Shown in pieces: positions 45,549 through 54,964 of a stretch of 64,000 nt of DNA. Made by a program: the position numbers and the translations under genes. The notes beneath the pieces are model-generated. The model searched no databases, was not told the origin of the DNA, and worked only from the letters and a program-made list of their open reading frames with translations. The DNA comes from 39-52-133 sp035531075 (GTDB lineage: Bacteria > Pseudomonadota > Gammaproteobacteria > Burkholderiales > Gallionellaceae): positions 1 through 64,000 of the forward strand of contig DATKTO010000022.1 of NCBI GenBank assembly GCA_035531075.1, written 5' to 3'. Position 1 is the stretch's first letter. Each line of letters opens with the position of its first letter.

Positions 45549-46681
45549 TGCATCAGTCTACAACTGCTGCTAATACGGCGGTATTGGTTAGTCTTGATTT
45601 TGGTTCGCCGGATTATGCAGAAAGCCTGGAAGAATTTCGTCTTCTGGTGGAGAGCGCCGGCGTGACGAGCCTCGCTTTGGTGGCAGGCAAACGGCAGCGT
45701 CCCGACCCCAAGCTGTTTGCCGGCAGCGGCAAGGTTGACGAGATAGCCGCCATCGTCGAGGAACTGGAGGTGCCGCTGGTGATATTCAATCACGACCTTT
45801 CGCCGGCGCAGATGCGCAATCTGGCTGCAGTGCTGAATGCCCGCGTGATCGATCGTACCATGCTGATTCTGGATATTTTTGCATTGCGGGCGCAAAGTCA
45901 CGAAGGCAAGGTGCAGGTAGAGTTGGCGCAGCTCAAGTACCTTTCCTCGCGTCTGGCCGGTATGAATCAGGACATGGGCCAGCAGAAATTTGCGGTTGGC
46001 GCGCGCGGTCCGGGCGAAACACAGCTGGAGCTGGACAGGCGCAAGCTGGATAAGCGAGTGGTTTTGTTGAACGAGCGTCTTGAAAAACTTCGACGACACC
46101 GCCAAGTGTTGCGCAAATCCCGCGATCGATCGGATGTCTTGTCGGTGTCCATCGTAGGCTATACCAATGCGGGTAAATCCACCCTGTTTAACAAGCTGAC
46201 CCATGCCAATGTGTATGCAGCAGATCAGTTATTCGCCACCCTGGATACCACAGCGAGGCGGGTCTTTATCGAAGGCGAGGGTCAGGTAGTATTGTCCGAT
46301 ACAGTGGGCTTTATCCGTCATTTGCCGCATGGTTTGGTGGCAGCGTTTCGCAGTACCCTCGAAGAAACTGCCATGGCGGATTTGTTGCTGCATGTGGTTG
46401 ATGCCAACAGCCCCGAGCGGCATGACCAGGTTGCCGAGGTAAACAAGGTTTTGCACGAGATCGGTGCGCAGAATATCCCGCAGATATTGGTATACAACAA
46501 GATAGATCTGCAGGATTTGCCAGCGGGCGTGAAGCGCGATGAATATGGTAAAATAGTTTCGATAAATCTGAGTGCAAAAACCGGCGCCGGTCTGGATGAT
46601 TTGCGCGGGGCGCTGGCTGAAGTACGCGATGCCAAAAAGCAGGAAGTTCAAGTTCGGCAGTGGCACCCGCTTAACGACTGA
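45548..46681 (+). CDS. hflX: GTPase HflX
   Basis: A 377-residue ribosome-associated GTPase. The N-terminal HflX domain includes GSGKVDEIAAIVEELE (about 58-73) and ARGPGETQLELDRR (about 154). The G domain has P-loop GYTNAGKSTLFNKLT (about 205). HflX splits stalled 70S and 100S ribosomes under stress. A 13-bp tandem duplication covers its stop codon. Between hfq and hflK, as usual. Confidence 0.96.
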   Translation: MHQSTTAANTAVLVSLDFGSPDYAESLEEFRLLVESAGVTSLALVAGKRQRPDPKLFAGSGKVDEIAAIVEELEVPLVIFNHDLSPAQMRNLAAVLNARVIDRTMLILDIFALRAQSHEGKVQVELAQLKYLSSRLAGMNQDMGQQKFAVGARGPGETQLELDRRKLDKRVVLLNERLEKLRRHRQVLRKSRDRSDVLSVSIVGYTNAGKSTLFNKLTHANVYAADQLFATLDTTARRVFIEGEGQVVLSDTVGFIRHLPHGLVAAFRSTLEETAMADLLLHVVDANSPERHDQVAEVNKVLHEIGAQNIPQILVYNKIDLQDLPAGVKRDEYGKIVSINLSAKTGAGLDDLRGALAEVRDAKKQEVQVRQWHPLND

Positions 46682-46701
46682 TACATTAGACTGATACATT
46701 A
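46676..46701 (+). repeat. Perfect 13-bp tandem duplication at the hflX stop codon
   Basis: GACTGATACATTA occurs twice in a row (46676-46688 and 46689-46701). The first copy contains the hflX stop TGA (46679-46681). The second lies in the 35-bp gap before hflK. It looks like a recent slippage duplication and leaves both reading frames intact. Confidence 0.9.
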
Positions 46702-46716
46702 AAAGGTAGATTTGCT

Positions 46717-47910
46717 ATGGGATTAAATGATCCGCAATGGGGCAATAAAAACAGCGGTGGTCCACCTGATCTGGACGAGCTGATGCGCAACTTCAATAAG
46801 AAAATTAGCGAGTTGTTTGGTGGCAAGGGGGCGGGAAATAAAGCCGGCGGCACAGGTGCGCCGCAAAGCTTCGGCGTTGGCATCGGTCTGATTCTGCTGA
46901 TCGTTGCCTTGTTGTGGATTGCCAGCGGCTTCTATATTGTAGACGCGAGTTCGCGTGGCGTTGTGCTGCGTTTCGGCAAGTATGTTGATACTACTCAGCC
47001 TGGCCCGCGCTGGCATATGCCATTTCCGATTGAATCGGTTGAGGTGGTGAGCGTGAGCCAGGTAAAAACGGTTGAAATCGGCTACCGTGAAAACGTCAAG
47101 AACAAGATGCTGAAAGAATCGCTGATGCTGACTGCGGATGAAAATATCATCGACATTCAATTCGCCGTTCAGTACTTTCTGAAAGATCCCAAAGATTATC
47201 TGTTTAACAACCGCAAGCCGGACGAAAACGTGCGCCAGGCAGCTGAAACCGCAATTCGCGAAATCGTCGGTAAAAACAAGATGGACTTTGTGCTGTATGA
47301 AGGGCGCGAGCAGGTGGCGGCAGCAACCACCAAGCTGATCCAGGATATTCTGGATCGCTACAGGACCGGCATACTGGTAAGCAAGGTCACCATGCAGAAT
47401 GCACAGCCACCCGAGCAGGTACAGGCGGCGTTTGACGATGCAGTGAAGGCCGGACAGGACAGAGAACGCCAGAAGAATGAAGGCCAGGCATATGCGAATG
47501 ATGTGGTGCCAAGAGCCAAGGGTGCGGCAGCGCGTCTGCAGGAGGAGTCGGAAGGTTACCGCCAGCGCGTGATAGCCAATGCCGAGGGTGATGCCAGTCG
47601 TTTCAAGCAGGTGCTGGTTGAATACGAAAAGGCGCCAACGGTAACCCGTGAACGTATGTATATCGACATGATGCAACAGGTATTGACCAGCAGCAGTAAG
47701 GTCATGGTGGATCAGAAAGCTGGTAACAGTCTGTTGTATCTGCCCCTGGACAAGCTGATACAGAGCACAGGCCAACCAGTGCCCGACGCATTGTCGGCAG
47801 GAAGCGCAGAGCCAGCAGCGGCTCCTGCGGCACCAGCAACAGAAGCGGCAGGTTTGCCGCGCGGCGTGCGTGATTCCTTGCGCAGCCGTGACAGGGAGGC
47901 ACGTCAATGA
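46717..47910 (+). CDS. hflK: Membrane protease modulator HflK
   Basis: The 397-residue protein has an unstructured N-terminus (asparagine- and glycine-rich), one membrane segment (about 55-72) and an SPFH/band-7 domain (about 75-270), followed by a coiled coil (about 270-340). HflK and HflC form a large cage around FtsH in the inner membrane and restrain its proteolysis. It overlaps hflC by 4 bases (ATGA). GGTAGATTT precedes its ATG. Confidence 0.95.
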   Translation: MGLNDPQWGNKNSGGPPDLDELMRNFNKKISELFGGKGAGNKAGGTGAPQSFGVGIGLILLIVALLWIASGFYIVDASSRGVVLRFGKYVDTTQPGPRWHMPFPIESVEVVSVSQVKTVEIGYRENVKNKMLKESLMLTADENIIDIQFAVQYFLKDPKDYLFNNRKPDENVRQAAETAIREIVGKNKMDFVLYEGREQVAAATTKLIQDILDRYRTGILVSKVTMQNAQPPEQVQAAFDDAVKAGQDRERQKNEGQAYANDVVPRAKGAAARLQEESEGYRQRVIANAEGDASRFKQVLVEYEKAPTVTRERMYIDMMQQVLTSSSKVMVDQKAGNSLLYLPLDKLIQSTGQPVPDALSAGSAEPAAAPAAPATEAAGLPRGVRDSLRSRDREARQ

Positions 47911-48785
47911 AAATCAATATGGTAAATTTTTTGGTAGGCACAATTCTTGTGCTTGTTTTGGCCAACTTGAGCATATTCGTGGTGGACCAGCGCCAGACCG
48001 CGATTGTTTTGCAGCTGGGTGAACTGGTGGGGGAAAAGACCGAACCCGGTCTGTATTTCAAGATGCCGCTGGTACAGAACGTACGCTTTTTTGATTCGCG
48101 CATCCTGACCATGGATAGTGTGGAGCCGGAGCGTTTCATTACGGCCGAGAAGAAAAACGTGATGGTGGATTCCTTCGTTAAATGGCGTATAGACAACGTG
48201 AAGCAGTACTACATCAGCGTGCGCGGTGACGAGCAGGTTGCGCAGACACGTTTGATGCAGACGGTGAATTCGATTATGCGCGAGGAATTCGGCAAGCGTA
48301 GTGTCAGCGATGTAGTGTCTGGCGAGCGCGACAAGATCATGGAAGTGCTGCGAGAGAAGGCCGATGCTGATGCGCGCAAGATTGGTGTACAGGTTATGGA
48401 TGTGCGCCTCAAGCGTGTTGATTATCCGATGGAAATCAGCGATTCGGTATATCGCCGCATGGATGCCGAGCGCAAGCGCGTGGCAAACGAGTTGCGTGCG
48501 ACGGGAAATGCCGAAAGCGAAAAAATTCGCGCTGACGCAGACAGGCAGCGCGAGGTCATACTTGCCAATGCATACCGCGATGCGCAAAAGATCAAAGGTG
48601 ATGGCGATGCCAAGGCTTCTGCACTTTACGCTTCGGCGTTCGGGCGCAATGCGGAGTTTTATGCCTTTTATCGCAGCATGGAAGCCTACAAGCAAAGTTT
48701 CAAGAACAAGAGTGACGTCATGGTAATTGACCCCAGTTCTTCGTTCTTCAAGTACCTGAAGAGTTCCAGCAAGGCAGCCAAGTAA
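47907..48785 (+). CDS. hflC: Membrane protease modulator HflC
   Basis: A 292-residue partner of HflK: N-terminal membrane anchor (about 5-23), band-7/SPFH domain (about 24-200) and a coiled coil with RKRVANELRATGNAESEKI. Together with HflK it encloses FtsH. Coupled to hflK by overlap and followed 5 bases later by a DUF2065 gene. Confidence 0.95.
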   Translation: MKINMVNFLVGTILVLVLANLSIFVVDQRQTAIVLQLGELVGEKTEPGLYFKMPLVQNVRFFDSRILTMDSVEPERFITAEKKNVMVDSFVKWRIDNVKQYYISVRGDEQVAQTRLMQTVNSIMREEFGKRSVSDVVSGERDKIMEVLREKADADARKIGVQVMDVRLKRVDYPMEISDSVYRRMDAERKRVANELRATGNAESEKIRADADRQREVILANAYRDAQKIKGDGDAKASALYASAFGRNAEFYAFYRSMEAYKQSFKNKSDVMVIDPSSSFFKYLKSSSKAAK

Positions 48786-48790
48786 TTTCA

Positions 48791-48976
48791 ATGCTTGAAT
48801 ATTTACTGACAGCTTTGGGCTTAATGCTGGTAATTGAAGGTCTGATGCCGTTCCTGTTTCCTGCTTCGTGGCGGGCAGGGTTAAGCAAGCTGGCTCAGTT
48901 TCATGATGGTCAAACTCGTTTTATCGGGCTGACTTTGATGCTGGGCGGCTTGCTGCTGATTTATTGGATTAGATAA
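48791..48976 (+). CDS. DUF2065 small membrane protein
   Basis: A 61-residue protein with two membrane segments (about 5-22 and 40-58) separated by a short loop (RAGLSKLAQFHDGQTRFIG). DUF2065 genes almost always lie between hflC and hisZ or purA in proteobacteria, so a role near the HflKC-FtsH complex is plausible but unproven. Its last base is the first base of the hisZ ATG. Confidence 0.88.
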   Translation: MLEYLLTALGLMLVIEGLMPFLFPASWRAGLSKLAQFHDGQTRFIGLTLMLGGLLLIYWIR

Positions 48977-50139
48977 TGCAGAATTGGTTGTTGCCGGAAT
49001 ATATACAGGACATGCTGCCGGACGAGGCGTGGCGGATTGAAGCCATGCGCAGCAAGATGATTGAGTTGCTGCGGCTATCGGGCTATCAGTTGGTTGTACC
49101 ACCGATGCTTGAATATTCAGAATCGTTGTTGATAAATGACAGTCGGGATATGGATGTGCGCACCTTTAAACTGGTCGACCAGTTAAGCGGGCGCACGATG
49201 GCACTGCGCGCTGACATCACGCCGCAGGTCGCGCGCATTGATGCGCATCTCCTCAATTGCCAGGGTGTTACGCGCCTGTGTTATGCCGGCAGCGTTTTGC
49301 ACACCCAGCCGGCTGGTTTGATGCGCACCCGGGAACCATTGCAGATTGGTGCCGAGCTGTATGGCCACAGTGGATTGGAGAGCGACCTCGAAGTACAGCG
49401 CTTAATGCTGCAGGCCTTGGCATTGATGGGGATCGATGGTGTACACCTTGACTTGGGTCATGTTGGAGTATTTCGCGCACTGGTTAAGCGTGGGGCAATC
49501 GGTTCAGAACTGGAAGCCGCGCTGTTTTCCGCGCTGCAACTCAAGGATTTACCCGCGTTGCAGGGCTTGGTGTCGGGCTTGACTGATGATGTGCAAACTT
49601 CACTGTTGGCGTTGACGCATCTCTATGGCGGTGCGACCGAGGTATTGCAGCGCGCGCGAAAAATATTGCCGGATTGCACTGAAGTGCGTGCCGCCTTGAA
49701 TGAATTGGAGCAGGCCGCAACACAGCTGCAACCGCTGGCACATAGTGTCGGTATTGATCTGGCTGAGTTGCGCGGCTATCACTATCACAGCGGCATGGTA
49801 TTTGCCGCTTATCACTCCGGTAGTCACGATGCGATTGCGCTGGGCGGACGTTACGATGATCTGGGCAAGAGCTTTGGTCGTGCCCGACCCGCCACAGGCT
49901 TCAGCATGGACTTGCGTCAGTTGCTTGGTTTGCTGCCAGCTGTGGCGCAGCCCAAAGGTATTCTGGCCCCGCACCGCAATGATGCAGCGCTGAATGCAAG
50001 CATTGCGCTACTGCGCAGTCAGGGACATTCGGTGGTGGTGGATTTACTTGGGGATGCAGCTTTACGCAGTGAGTTAAATTGTGACCGCGAACTGATCTTG
50101 CGTAATTCTGCGTGGGTCGTGGTTGATTTGAAAAGTTAA
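48976..50139 (+). CDS. hisZ: ATP phosphoribosyltransferase regulatory subunit HisZ
   Basis: A 387-residue HisRS paralogue without aminoacylation function. It keeps the class II fold (LPDEAWRIEAMR near 15, LRADITPQVARIDAH near 76, GGRYDDLGKSFGR near 293) but lacks the C-terminal anticodon-binding domain. HisZ binds the short form of HisG to make the feedback-regulated first enzyme of histidine synthesis, so the genome should encode a short HisG elsewhere. purA follows 18 bases after. Confidence 0.95.
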   Translation: MQNWLLPEYIQDMLPDEAWRIEAMRSKMIELLRLSGYQLVVPPMLEYSESLLINDSRDMDVRTFKLVDQLSGRTMALRADITPQVARIDAHLLNCQGVTRLCYAGSVLHTQPAGLMRTREPLQIGAELYGHSGLESDLEVQRLMLQALALMGIDGVHLDLGHVGVFRALVKRGAIGSELEAALFSALQLKDLPALQGLVSGLTDDVQTSLLALTHLYGGATEVLQRARKILPDCTEVRAALNELEQAATQLQPLAHSVGIDLAELRGYHYHSGMVFAAYHSGSHDAIALGGRYDDLGKSFGRARPATGFSMDLRQLLGLLPAVAQPKGILAPHRNDAALNASIALLRSQGHSVVVDLLGDAALRSELNCDRELILRNSAWVVVDLKS

Positions 50140-50157
50140 AAAAATCAGGAATTTACA

Positions 50158-51471
50158 ATGGCAAAGAACGTCGTAGTAATCGGTACGCAATGGGGTGATG
50201 AGGGCAAGGGCAAGATCGTGGATTGGCTCACTGACCATTCGCATGGCGTGGTGCGCTTTCAGGGCGGCCACAATGCCGGCCATACCCTGGTGGTCAACGG
50301 CAAAAAGACGGTGTTGCACCTGATTCCCTCCGGCATATTGCGCGATCACGTGATGTGTTATATCGGTAACGGCGTGGTTGTGTCACCTGAAGCGTTACTC
50401 AAGGAGATGGACAATCTTGAGGCGGCCGGCATTGACGTTTATAACCGCCTGCGAATCTCCGAGGCGTGTCCGCTTATCCTGCCGTATCACGTGGCGCTGG
50501 ATCAGGCGCGCGAAATCGCCAAAGGCGCAGCCAAAATTGGCACTACCGGCCGCGGTATCGGACCAGCTTATGAAGACAAGGTTGCGCGTCGCGGCGTGCG
50601 TTTGCAGGATTTGTTCCACCGCAAGCGTCTGGCCGCCAAGCTGGGCGAGATACTCGATTATCACAACTTTGTGCTGAAAAATTATTTCAATGCCGCGACG
50701 GTGGATTTCCAGAAAACGCTGGATGATGCCTTGGCGTTGGCCGAGCGTGTGAAGCCCTTGGTGATGGACGTGCCGCGCGCGCTGTATGAAGCGAACAAGG
50801 CCGGGCAGAACCTGCTGTTTGAAGGCGCTCAGGGCGCATTGCTGGATATCGACCACGGTACCTATCCGTTTGTAACCTCCAGCAACTGCATCGCAGGTGC
50901 TGCATGTGCCGGAGCAGGTGTAGGCCCGCAGACCTTGCACTATGTATTGGGCATCACCAAGGCCTACACTACCCGTGTAGGCTCGGGCCCGTTCCCGACC
51001 GAATTGTATGATGCTGTAACCAAGCAGGATCCAGCCGGTAAACACATGGCCGAAAAAGGACATGAGTTCGGCTCCACCACAGGCCGTGCGCGTCGATGCG
51101 GCTGGTTCGATGCGGCCGCACTCAAGCGTTCGATCCAGATCAACGGCGTATCCGGTTTATGCGTGACCAAACTGGACGTGCTGGATGGGGTACAGACGCT
51201 GCGCCTGTGCGTGGGTTACAAAGTTGACGGTAAATTTATCGACATTCTTCCGGTAGGCGCCGATGCACTGGACGGCTGCGAGCCGGTGTATGAAGACATG
51301 CCAGGCTGGAGCGGCAGCACAGTGGGCGTGAAGCGCTATGAAGACCTGCCGCTTGAGGCGCGTAACTATCTGAAGCGCATGGGCGAGATTTGCGAAGTTC
51401 CGGTGGATATGGTGTCTACAGGACCGGATCGTGATGAAACGATCGTGCTGCGTCACCCGTTCGAGGGTTAA
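50158..51471 (+). CDS. purA: Adenylosuccinate synthetase
   Basis: The 437-residue PurA joins IMP and aspartate with GTP to form adenylosuccinate, the first step to AMP. It starts with the P-loop region VVIGTQWGDEGKGKIVD, where Asp and His residues bind IMP and GTP. The conserved GTTGRGIGPAYEDK is near 128, and VGSGPFPTE and FGSTTGRARRCGWFD follow. AGGAA precedes the ATG. It ends the conserved run that began at ndk. Confidence 0.97.
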   Translation: MAKNVVVIGTQWGDEGKGKIVDWLTDHSHGVVRFQGGHNAGHTLVVNGKKTVLHLIPSGILRDHVMCYIGNGVVVSPEALLKEMDNLEAAGIDVYNRLRISEACPLILPYHVALDQAREIAKGAAKIGTTGRGIGPAYEDKVARRGVRLQDLFHRKRLAAKLGEILDYHNFVLKNYFNAATVDFQKTLDDALALAERVKPLVMDVPRALYEANKAGQNLLFEGAQGALLDIDHGTYPFVTSSNCIAGAACAGAGVGPQTLHYVLGITKAYTTRVGSGPFPTELYDAVTKQDPAGKHMAEKGHEFGSTTGRARRCGWFDAAALKRSIQINGVSGLCVTKLDVLDGVQTLRLCVGYKVDGKFIDILPVGADALDGCEPVYEDMPGWSGSTVGVKRYEDLPLEARNYLKRMGEICEVPVDMVSTGPDRDETIVLRHPFEG

Positions 51472-51613
51472 GCTAAGTTTTTCAAACGGAAAAATAAATG
51501 CGTATCGTCTTGCATGCATTGCGTACTTGAGTTTTCCGGATGAGTCGTGAATTTGTTGTAACTTTTCTCGCTGTAACACGGTCTTTTTTTGTCATTTAAG
51601 CTGCAATTGGCTG

Positions 51614-51646
51614 GGCAGATTGAAGCATCTTCGCATCTGCCTTTTT
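51614..51646 (+). terminator. Rho-independent terminator after purA
   Basis: GGCAGAT (51614-51620) pairs with ATCTGCC (51635-51641), with a smaller GAAG/CTTC helix inside, and is followed by TTTTT. It lies 143 bases after the purA stop, so the transcript would carry an untranslated tail. Confidence 0.8.
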
Positions 51647-51977
51647 CCAATTCATTCCCCCCGCATCCGGACTACTTACGGTACTAATTCCGCTACCGAC
51701 TTTCGGTGTCCTCTGGTATGCGGAAGCATATCAAGATACCCAGTTTTACAAATTATCTGGGCTCCAACGGGCGCGTGTTCTCGTGATGGCAAAATGGCAT
51801 GCTGCTGCAGAATTGCATCGTGCTTTAGCAGCCGTGCATTCATGCCGTACGCATGACCCACCTATCCCAATATTTCCTGAAATTCAAAATAGCTTCAGCC
51901 TCAGGCTGGTTTTAAGGATTTTTCGTAGTTCTGTATAAGCAATCTACCTATTCATTTCTCAAAGTTGTCCTACTACT

Positions 51978-51991
51978 ATTATGCGCATAAT
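51978..51991. promoter_or_regulatory. Perfect 14-bp palindrome upstream of the histidine kinase gene
   Basis: ATTATGCGCATAAT is a perfect dyad 97 bases before the kinase ATG. It is a candidate binding site for a dimeric regulator of the secretion locus; the regulator is unknown. The downstream response regulator is one possible candidate. Confidence 0.4.
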
Positions 51992-52087
51992 TACTAAGCA
52001 CATCTGAGTAGTCTGCTTTATCAGTCAGTGCATCCGTAAAATTCATGTATTTCTTGATCTTGGGCAATCTATAAAGGGGGAAATGCA

Positions 52088-52915
52088 ATGCATGCAGAGT
52101 CGGGTTTTGACCACCTACATTATCATCAGCATGCATCCAGTGCGATGTCGATAAAAGGCGACAGTCAGGGATTGTGCGCCGAGAAATCCGAGCAACCCGA
52201 GCAAGCGGGTGTAAGCGCTGCGATGAGAGAAGCACTTTGTGCGTCCCAGAATGAAGCGAGACGCCTGTCAGCACAAATTTTGATGACTCAGGAGAATGAG
52301 CGGCAGCGCATCGCTACGGACTTGCATGACGGCTTGGGTCAGCTATTGACGATGATCAGGCTGGGGCTGGATGAATGCTCCTCTTTGCTGAAAACGAATG
52401 CGCTCGTTGAAGCGGATGAATCACTACAGCAGCAAAAAATAATGGTTCAGGATGCGTTCAGAGAACTGCGCCGCATTGCCATGGATCTGCGTCCCTCGAC
52501 GCTTGACGATCTCGGCATCCTGGCAACCCTGACATGGTTCTTTCGTGAGCTTGAGCGTAACTGCCGCAGCATAAAGGTCGAGAAGCATCTCACGATTCAG
52601 GAAAGCAGTATTCCCGATTCGATCAAAATTACAATCTTCCGCATCCTGCAGGAAGCCACCAGCAATATCATCAAGCACTCCAAAGCCGATCACATCAGGG
52701 TCAGCCTCATTAAGGCAGGAGATTCGCTGCATCTAGCTATCGAGGATAACGGACAGGGATTCGATCCTGCAAATCGGGACGGCTACTGCTCTCTCGGCAA
52801 AGGTCTCGGACTTTTGAGCATGAAAGAGCGCGCACATTTTTCGGGTGGAACTTACCGGATTGATTCCGCAATCGGCCAAGGTACGCGCATATATGTCTCG
52901 TGGTCGTGCGGATAG
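52088..52915 (+). CDS. Soluble NarL-type sensor histidine kinase (HisKA_3)
   Basis: A 275-residue kinase without membrane segments. Residues 1-60 are a variable region rich in histidine, serine and glutamine with no recognised sensor domain. The HisKA_3 dimerisation domain has ERQRIATDLHDGLGQLL with the phosphoacceptor His at 80. The HATPase domain (about 175-272) has N-box HSKADHIRV and G-box DNGQGFD and GKGLGLLSMKERA. It would phosphorylate a NarL/FixJ response regulator; the nearest is encoded at 63145, after the secretion genes. GGGGG at 52076-52080 supports the start. The signal it senses is unknown. Confidence 0.9.
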   Translation: MHAESGFDHLHYHQHASSAMSIKGDSQGLCAEKSEQPEQAGVSAAMREALCASQNEARRLSAQILMTQENERQRIATDLHDGLGQLLTMIRLGLDECSSLLKTNALVEADESLQQQKIMVQDAFRELRRIAMDLRPSTLDDLGILATLTWFFRELERNCRSIKVEKHLTIQESSIPDSIKITIFRILQEATSNIIKHSKADHIRVSLIKAGDSLHLAIEDNGQGFDPANRDGYCSLGKGLGLLSMKERAHFSGGTYRIDSAIGQGTRIYVSWSCG

Positions 52916-53237
52916 CCCCCTTTCACGCCTGCCTATCGTTTTTCAATGCATTGCCGATGACCGATGTTCCCGGTTTTACTTCCTACATAACATACGGATG
53001 CAGGTTCAGGGCTTGAACGGCTGGTGATTGCCTGCACATGCAAGGGCGTAGCTCTAAATACTGTAAGGCGTAATTGAGGAAGAGTCCAGGATGTAGAAAT
53101 CCATGTGGGTAACGGTAAATTATCCTGGAACAGTCTGCATGTATTACCGCAGATGGAAATACGGTGTGGCTGGTACAAATGAATACAGTCATCGACCCAG
53201 AGAAAGCCGACTCCCGTCAGGATAAGGTATTCGCAAT
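52916..53237. other. 322-bp non-coding gap before gspG, with an inverted repeat
   Basis: No gene is seen. TCCAGGAT (53085-53092) and ATCCTGGA (53122-53129) form inverted arms with a 29-bp middle, possibly a hairpin or operator half-sites. This gap probably holds the promoter of the secretion operon; no good hexamer pair was identified. Confidence 0.5.
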
Positions 53238-53726
53238 ATGAAAATTAATCGCGGAATAAAATTAACGATGCCTGAATTTCATTTTTTTATATCACGTCAT
53301 ACCAAACTACCCCGCGCGGCAACTGCAGTGCTGGGATTCACGCTGCTGGAACTGCTTGTGGTTATGGTGATCATCGGACTGCTTGCCGGATACGTGGGGC
53401 CAAAATATTTCTCCCAGATCGGCAAGTCGCAAATCAAGGTGGCACGTGCGCAAATCGATGCGCTGGACAAGTCGCTGGATCAGTTCCGTTTGGATACCGG
53501 ACATTATCCGTCAATGGAGGACGGGCTGGCGGTGCTGATTACGCGCCCGGCAAGCGAAGTCAGATGGGACGGACCCTATTTGAAAAAAGGGGTTCCGCTT
53601 GATCCGTGGGGCAACCCTTACGTCTACAAAATACCTGGCGAGCACAGCGAATATGACCTCCTGTCATATGGCAAGGATGGACAACTGGGCGGCGATGGTG
53701 AGGCTGCTGACATTACGAACTGGTGA
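53238..53726 (+). CDS. gspG: Type II secretion major pseudopilin GspG
   Basis: The 162-residue protein is a true T2SS major pseudopilin. Prepilin cleavage fits Gly33/Phe34 before TLLELLVVM, with Glu at +5 (residue 38). The C-terminal part LDPWGNPYVY and GKDGQLGGDGEA has the calcium-binding loop of GspG. The leader of 33 residues is unusually long; a later ATG at 53268 would shorten it to 23 but has no ribosome binding site. It would form the secretion pseudopilus after processing by a PilD/GspO peptidase not in this window. gspF follows after 47 bases. Confidence 0.93.
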   Translation: MKINRGIKLTMPEFHFFISRHTKLPRAATAVLGFTLLELLVVMVIIGLLAGYVGPKYFSQIGKSQIKVARAQIDALDKSLDQFRLDTGHYPSMEDGLAVLITRPASEVRWDGPYLKKGVPLDPWGNPYVYKIPGEHSEYDLLSYGKDGQLGGDGEAADITNW

Positions 53727-53773
53727 TGCGCGCGAACGAATAGGGTGGATCGCGATCGCATAGGGAGAGACAA

Positions 53774-54964
53774 ATGCGTTACGAAATAAAAGCATTGCGC
53801 GGCAGCGAAGCGTTGACCGCTATCGCGGTGGATGCCGTTGATGCAGGTGATGCCTCGGCGCAAGCTATCGCACTGGGTTATACGGTTATCGCGATCAACG
53901 CCAAGCGGTCCTGGCATGTCTGGCGTAAGCCGCGCAAAACCAAGTTTCCTCTGGTGCTGTTCAGCCAGGAATTGCTGGCGCTGCTGGACGCCGGTCTGGC
54001 CCTGGTTGAAGCGCTGGAAACGCTGGCTGAAAAGGAACAGCGGCCGGAACTACAAAAGACGCTGAAGCAAATCGTTGCCAGTCTCTACGAAGGTCATCCA
54101 CTGTCCCACGCTTTGCGGCAGTCAGACGCAGATTTCCCACCGCTGTACGTGGCAGCAGTGCGCGCCAGCGAGAAAACCGGCGCACTGGCTGAAGCGCTGG
54201 CGCGATATGTCACCTACCAAACACAGATGGACGGTGTCCGGCAACAAGTGGTCAGCGCATCGATCTACCCATTGTTACTGGCCGGTGTCGGCGGGCTGGT
54301 GATGGTTTTTCTGATGCTCTATGTTGTGCCGCGCTTCAGCCATATTTATGCTGATATTGGCGGAGATTTGCCCTTAATGTCGCGACTGTTGATGGGCTGG
54401 GGGCAGTTCATCAGCGACCACGGTGGGAGTCTGTTTGTTGGAGTGCTGCTGCTGATCGTGTCGCTGCTTTATCTTTTCACCCGGCCATTTTTCAAACAAT
54501 GGCTGACGCTTGCCTTATGGCGCCTTCCCGCCATCGGTGCGCGCCTGCATCTCTATCAACTGGCGCGGTTTTACCGCTCACTGGGTATGTTGCTGCGCGG
54601 CGGCATGCCGGTGACAACCGCGCTGAAGATGGTTTCGGATTTGCTGCAACTGTCGCTGCACAATCAATTGGCGCTGGCTGCAGAATGCATCCGCGAAGGC
54701 CAGTGCATTTCGCAGTCGATGGAACGCAATGGGCTGACCACGCCAGTTGCGCTGCGCATGCTGCGCGTGGGTGAGCGCACCGGGAAGATGGGCGAGATGA
54801 TGGAGCGCATTGCAGGTTTCTACGAGGAAGAAACGGCACGCTGGGTGGAGCATTTCACCAAGCTGTTCGAACCCCTGCTGATGGTCTTTATCGGGCTGCT
54901 GATCGGCGGCATCGTGGTGCTCATGTATTTGCCGATCTTTGAACTCGCCGGGAGCATCCAATGA
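53774..54964 (+). CDS. gspF: Type II secretion inner-membrane platform protein GspF
   Basis: A 396-residue polytopic protein with two T2SSF cytoplasmic helical domains (about 65-185 and 265-385) and membrane segments near 165-190, 215-235 and 365-390. It anchors the ATPase in the inner membrane and connects it to the pseudopilus. GGGAGAG precedes the ATG. It overlaps gspE by 4 bases. Confidence 0.93.
   Translation: MRYEIKALRGSEALTAIAVDAVDAGDASAQAIALGYTVIAINAKRSWHVWRKPRKTKFPLVLFSQELLALLDAGLALVEALETLAEKEQRPELQKTLKQIVASLYEGHPLSHALRQSDADFPPLYVAAVRASEKTGALAEALARYVTYQTQMDGVRQQVVSASIYPLLLAGVGGLVMVFLMLYVVPRFSHIYADIGGDLPLMSRLLMGWGQFISDHGGSLFVGVLLLIVSLLYLFTRPFFKQWLTLALWRLPAIGARLHLYQLARFYRSLGMLLRGGMPVTTALKMVSDLLQLSLHNQLALAAECIREGQCISQSMERNGLTTPVALRMLRVGERTGKMGEMMERIAGFYEEETARWVEHFTKLFEPLLMVFIGLLIGGIVVLMYLPIFELAGSIQ

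Larger units (their letters stand above)
51472..52087. other. 616-bp non-coding gap between purA and the histidine kinase gene
   Basis: No convincing gene is seen on either strand; ORFs of up to 78 codons here match nothing I recognise. The gap contains a rho-independent terminator (51614-51646), a small hairpin CAGCC-TCA-GGCTG (51896-51908) and a perfect palindrome (51978-51991). Its AT content rises toward the kinase gene. It separates the housekeeping run from the secretion locus. Confidence 0.7.

Noticed and set aside
51620..51856. 78-codon ORF in the purA-kinase gap
   Set aside because: It starts inside the terminator hairpin, has no ribosome binding site and resembles no known protein.
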